From: JBHIBA01 sp046758845
Lineage (GTDB): Bacteria > UBA8248 > JACPRG01 > G963555815
Assembly (NCBI GenBank): GCA_046758845.1
Contig: JBHIBA010000295.1
Span: forward strand, 1 to 5,843
DNA length: 5,843 nt
Direction of reading: 5' to 3'
The notes below the pieces were generated by a model. It had not been told where the DNA came from. It worked only from the letters and a program-made list of their open reading frames with translations, and did no database searches. Made by a program: the position numbers and the translations under genes. Below are positions 4,610-5,843 of this stretch, piece after piece (within the stretch, counting starts at the first letter, position 1; every line of letters begins with the position of its first letter).

Positions 4610-5843
4610 ATGGAAGAAGCTCCTCGTTGTGCTGATCAGCCTTCTCGGGATGGTCTCCGAGGGATGGGCTCAAGAGATATTTCAGCTTGGCCCGTGGGAA
4701 GGGGAGATCACCTTCGACTTCGATGGCTCCTGGCGGGGGTCCGGGGATTCGCGAAAGTCTCAGGACACGCGGTTTGAAGAGGGGGTTCGGATACGAAACA
4801 GAGGATATCTCCTGGATCCAAGGATCTTCAACTTCTCCTTGGAGATTAACCCTCTTTTCTCGCAACGGAGTTTTCAAGGCCCGGACCGTGAAGAGGAGTT
4901 CAGCGGGAGATTTCTCAACTACAATGCCGGCATCGGGCTCCTCCAAGGGAGGCCCGTGAACCTGGACGCTCAAGCCACTCAGACTTCTGGCACCACCGAG
5001 GGAAGCCTCGGGGCCAGAACCGAGTTTCAAACTGACCATAGGAGGGTGGGAGTAAACTTCGGAGCCAGATTTTTCCCCTCCACCATCAGCTACTCGGAGC
5101 GTTCTCTTGAGGAGACCTTCAGGTCGGGTCTTACCTCTGCAGTCTCTCAGCGCGATGACGTCCTGCGAAGCCTGAGCTTTAAGGGGCGTAGCAGCAAGAC
5201 GAACGTCTCTTTTGAACACCTCTGGTTTGATGACGGGATTTCAGACCGGGACTTCTCATCGGACAGCGCGCGCCTTTCCCATTCGTTTCGTTGGGGGAAG
5301 GGAAGCTACCTGAACTCAAGCTTCGATAACTTCAAGAGAGTAGGCTTCCTACCATACGAAAGGCTCGGAATCGATGAAACCGCACGCCTTCTACATACCA
5401 AACGCCTCTATAGCACCTACTCATATCGCTACTCATCTTTGACTCAGGAGAGGGAAACCAAGAGCCATTCCGGCTCCTTCGCTTTGACACACCAGCTCTA
5501 TCAGAATCTCACCACGACCTTCAACGTCCTCGGCTCCCTGACGGACTTTGAGGTGGGCGAGGAGGACATTTACGGGGCGGGAATGGACGTTAGCTATCGG
5601 AAGAAGATCCCCTGGGGCGCGCAACTTTCGGCTGGCTTTGGAGGTGCATATCGTATCAATGACCGTGAAGCCGAACGGGCACTGTTCCAGGTCCTCAACG
5701 AGGCTCACGTCATAGACAGCACCCTGATTGTAGTGTTGAACCAGCGCTTTATTGACCCTGCCAGCATTGTCGTCACCGATGCCGCGGGAACCATCGTCTT
5801 CACCGAAGGGACGGACTACACCCTGATCCGAACCGACAGTCTC
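4518..5843 (+). CDS. Large outer-membrane beta-barrel protein, N-terminal part; start uncertain
   Basis: The frame is open without a stop from 4476 to the window end, so the 3' part is missing. WKKLLVVLISLLGMVSEGWA (4611-4670) is a Sec signal peptide, and the mature part starts near QEIFQLGPWEGEITFDFDGS. Over 390 mature residues follow, rich in alternating aromatic/polar strands that begin or end with Phe, Tyr or Trp (for example RIFNFSLEINPLF, RRVGVNFGARFF, RLYSTYSYRYSSL, HQLYQNLTTTFNVLGS, GAQLSAGFGGAY), as in transmembrane beta-barrels. No CXXCH is present. Near the end, TLIVVLNQRFIDPASIVVTD and GTIVFTEGTDYTLIR look like a beta-sandwich insertion. The start is unclear: there is no in-frame ATG before the signal peptide. 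GTG 4518 has AGAGG at 4506-4510 but gives an odd long N-terminus; GTG 4629 truncates the signal. ATG 4610 is out of frame by one base. Placed after the cytochromes, it may be the porin of an electron conduit (inference). Confidence 0.75.
   Translation, partial: MFLLQLRGSEPFQRDLRRASGPVRIRNKTAGWKKLLVVLISLLGMVSEGWAQEIFQLGPWEGEITFDFDGSWRGSGDSRKSQDTRFEEGVRIRNRGYLLDPRIFNFSLEINPLFSQRSFQGPDREEEFSGRFLNYNAGIGLLQGRPVNLDAQATQTSGTTEGSLGARTEFQTDHRRVGVNFGARFFPSTISYSERSLEETFRSGLTSAVSQRDDVLRSLSFKGRSSKTNVSFEHLWFDDGISDRDFSSDSARLSHSFRWGKGSYLNSSFDNFKRVGFLPYERLGIDETARLLHTKRLYSTYSYRYSSLTQERETKSHSGSFALTHQLYQNLTTTFNVLGSLTDFEVGEEDIYGAGMDVSYRKKIPWGAQLSAGFGGAYRINDREAERALFQVLNEAHVIDSTLIVVLNQRFIDPASIVVTDAAGTIVFTEGTDYTLIRTDSL

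Noticed and set aside
4445..4777. Plus-strand frame of 110 codons between the second c7 gene and the barrel
   Set aside because: It has a TTG start, and its second half is the barrel signal-peptide region read out of frame. It may matter only as the frame of the out-of-phase ATG at 4610.
4527..5219. Minus-strand open frame of 230 codons opposite the barrel gene
   Set aside because: The + strand frame has a signal peptide and continuous barrel-like strands through the window end; the minus product shows no domain.

Overview
The window is GC-rich (about 60% by eye) bacterial DNA with compact, overlapping genes, sigma-54 regulation and many c-type cytochromes. This points to a Gram-negative anaerobe or facultative anaerobe of the Desulfobacterota/Geobacter, Methylomirabilota (NC10), Nitrospirota or Rokubacteria kind. 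The taxon is inferred from gene content only; there is no rRNA or other taxonomic marker here.

Layout, all on the + strand unless stated. (1) Positions 1-374 hold the C-terminal end of an NtrC-type sigma-54 activator. (2) Positions 375-1160 carry no intact gene. Inside, on the minus strand, is a decayed hicB-hicA toxin-antitoxin pair (about 499-921): HicB is broken by two apparent frameshifts and HicA is short and worn. Next to it lie several TGGGG/CCCCA dyads (963-1076). (3) A near-consensus -24/-12 sigma-54 promoter sits at 1161-1176, followed by a leader of about 170 nt. (4) From 1356 to the window end runs a tightly packed set of genes: a small monoheme cytochrome c, a six-blade NHL beta-propeller lipoprotein, a tetraheme paired-CXXCH cytochrome, two tandem c7-type triheme cytochromes (the first probably lipid-anchored through a Pro-rich linker), and the N-terminal part of a large outer-membrane beta-barrel protein that runs off the window.

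The five complete genes encode 11 CXXCH haem sites. All the proteins are exported, and the neighbouring barrel lies in the same transcription direction. The simplest reading is an envelope electron-transfer module: periplasmic or lipid-anchored small cytochromes pass electrons to or through an outer-membrane porin-like protein, with the NHL propeller as a scaffold or docking protein. It resembles porin-cytochrome conduits in concept. It differs from the described Mtr and Omb/Oma/Omc types because the cytochromes next to the barrel are small 3- and 4-haem proteins rather than 8-12-haem ones. The activator at the left edge is the natural candidate regulator of the promoter at 1161, although the dead hicBA pair separates them.

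The barrel gene has no ATG in frame before its signal peptide. An ATG one base out of frame lies exactly where a signal-peptide start would be expected, so either the start is unusual or there is a one-base indel.
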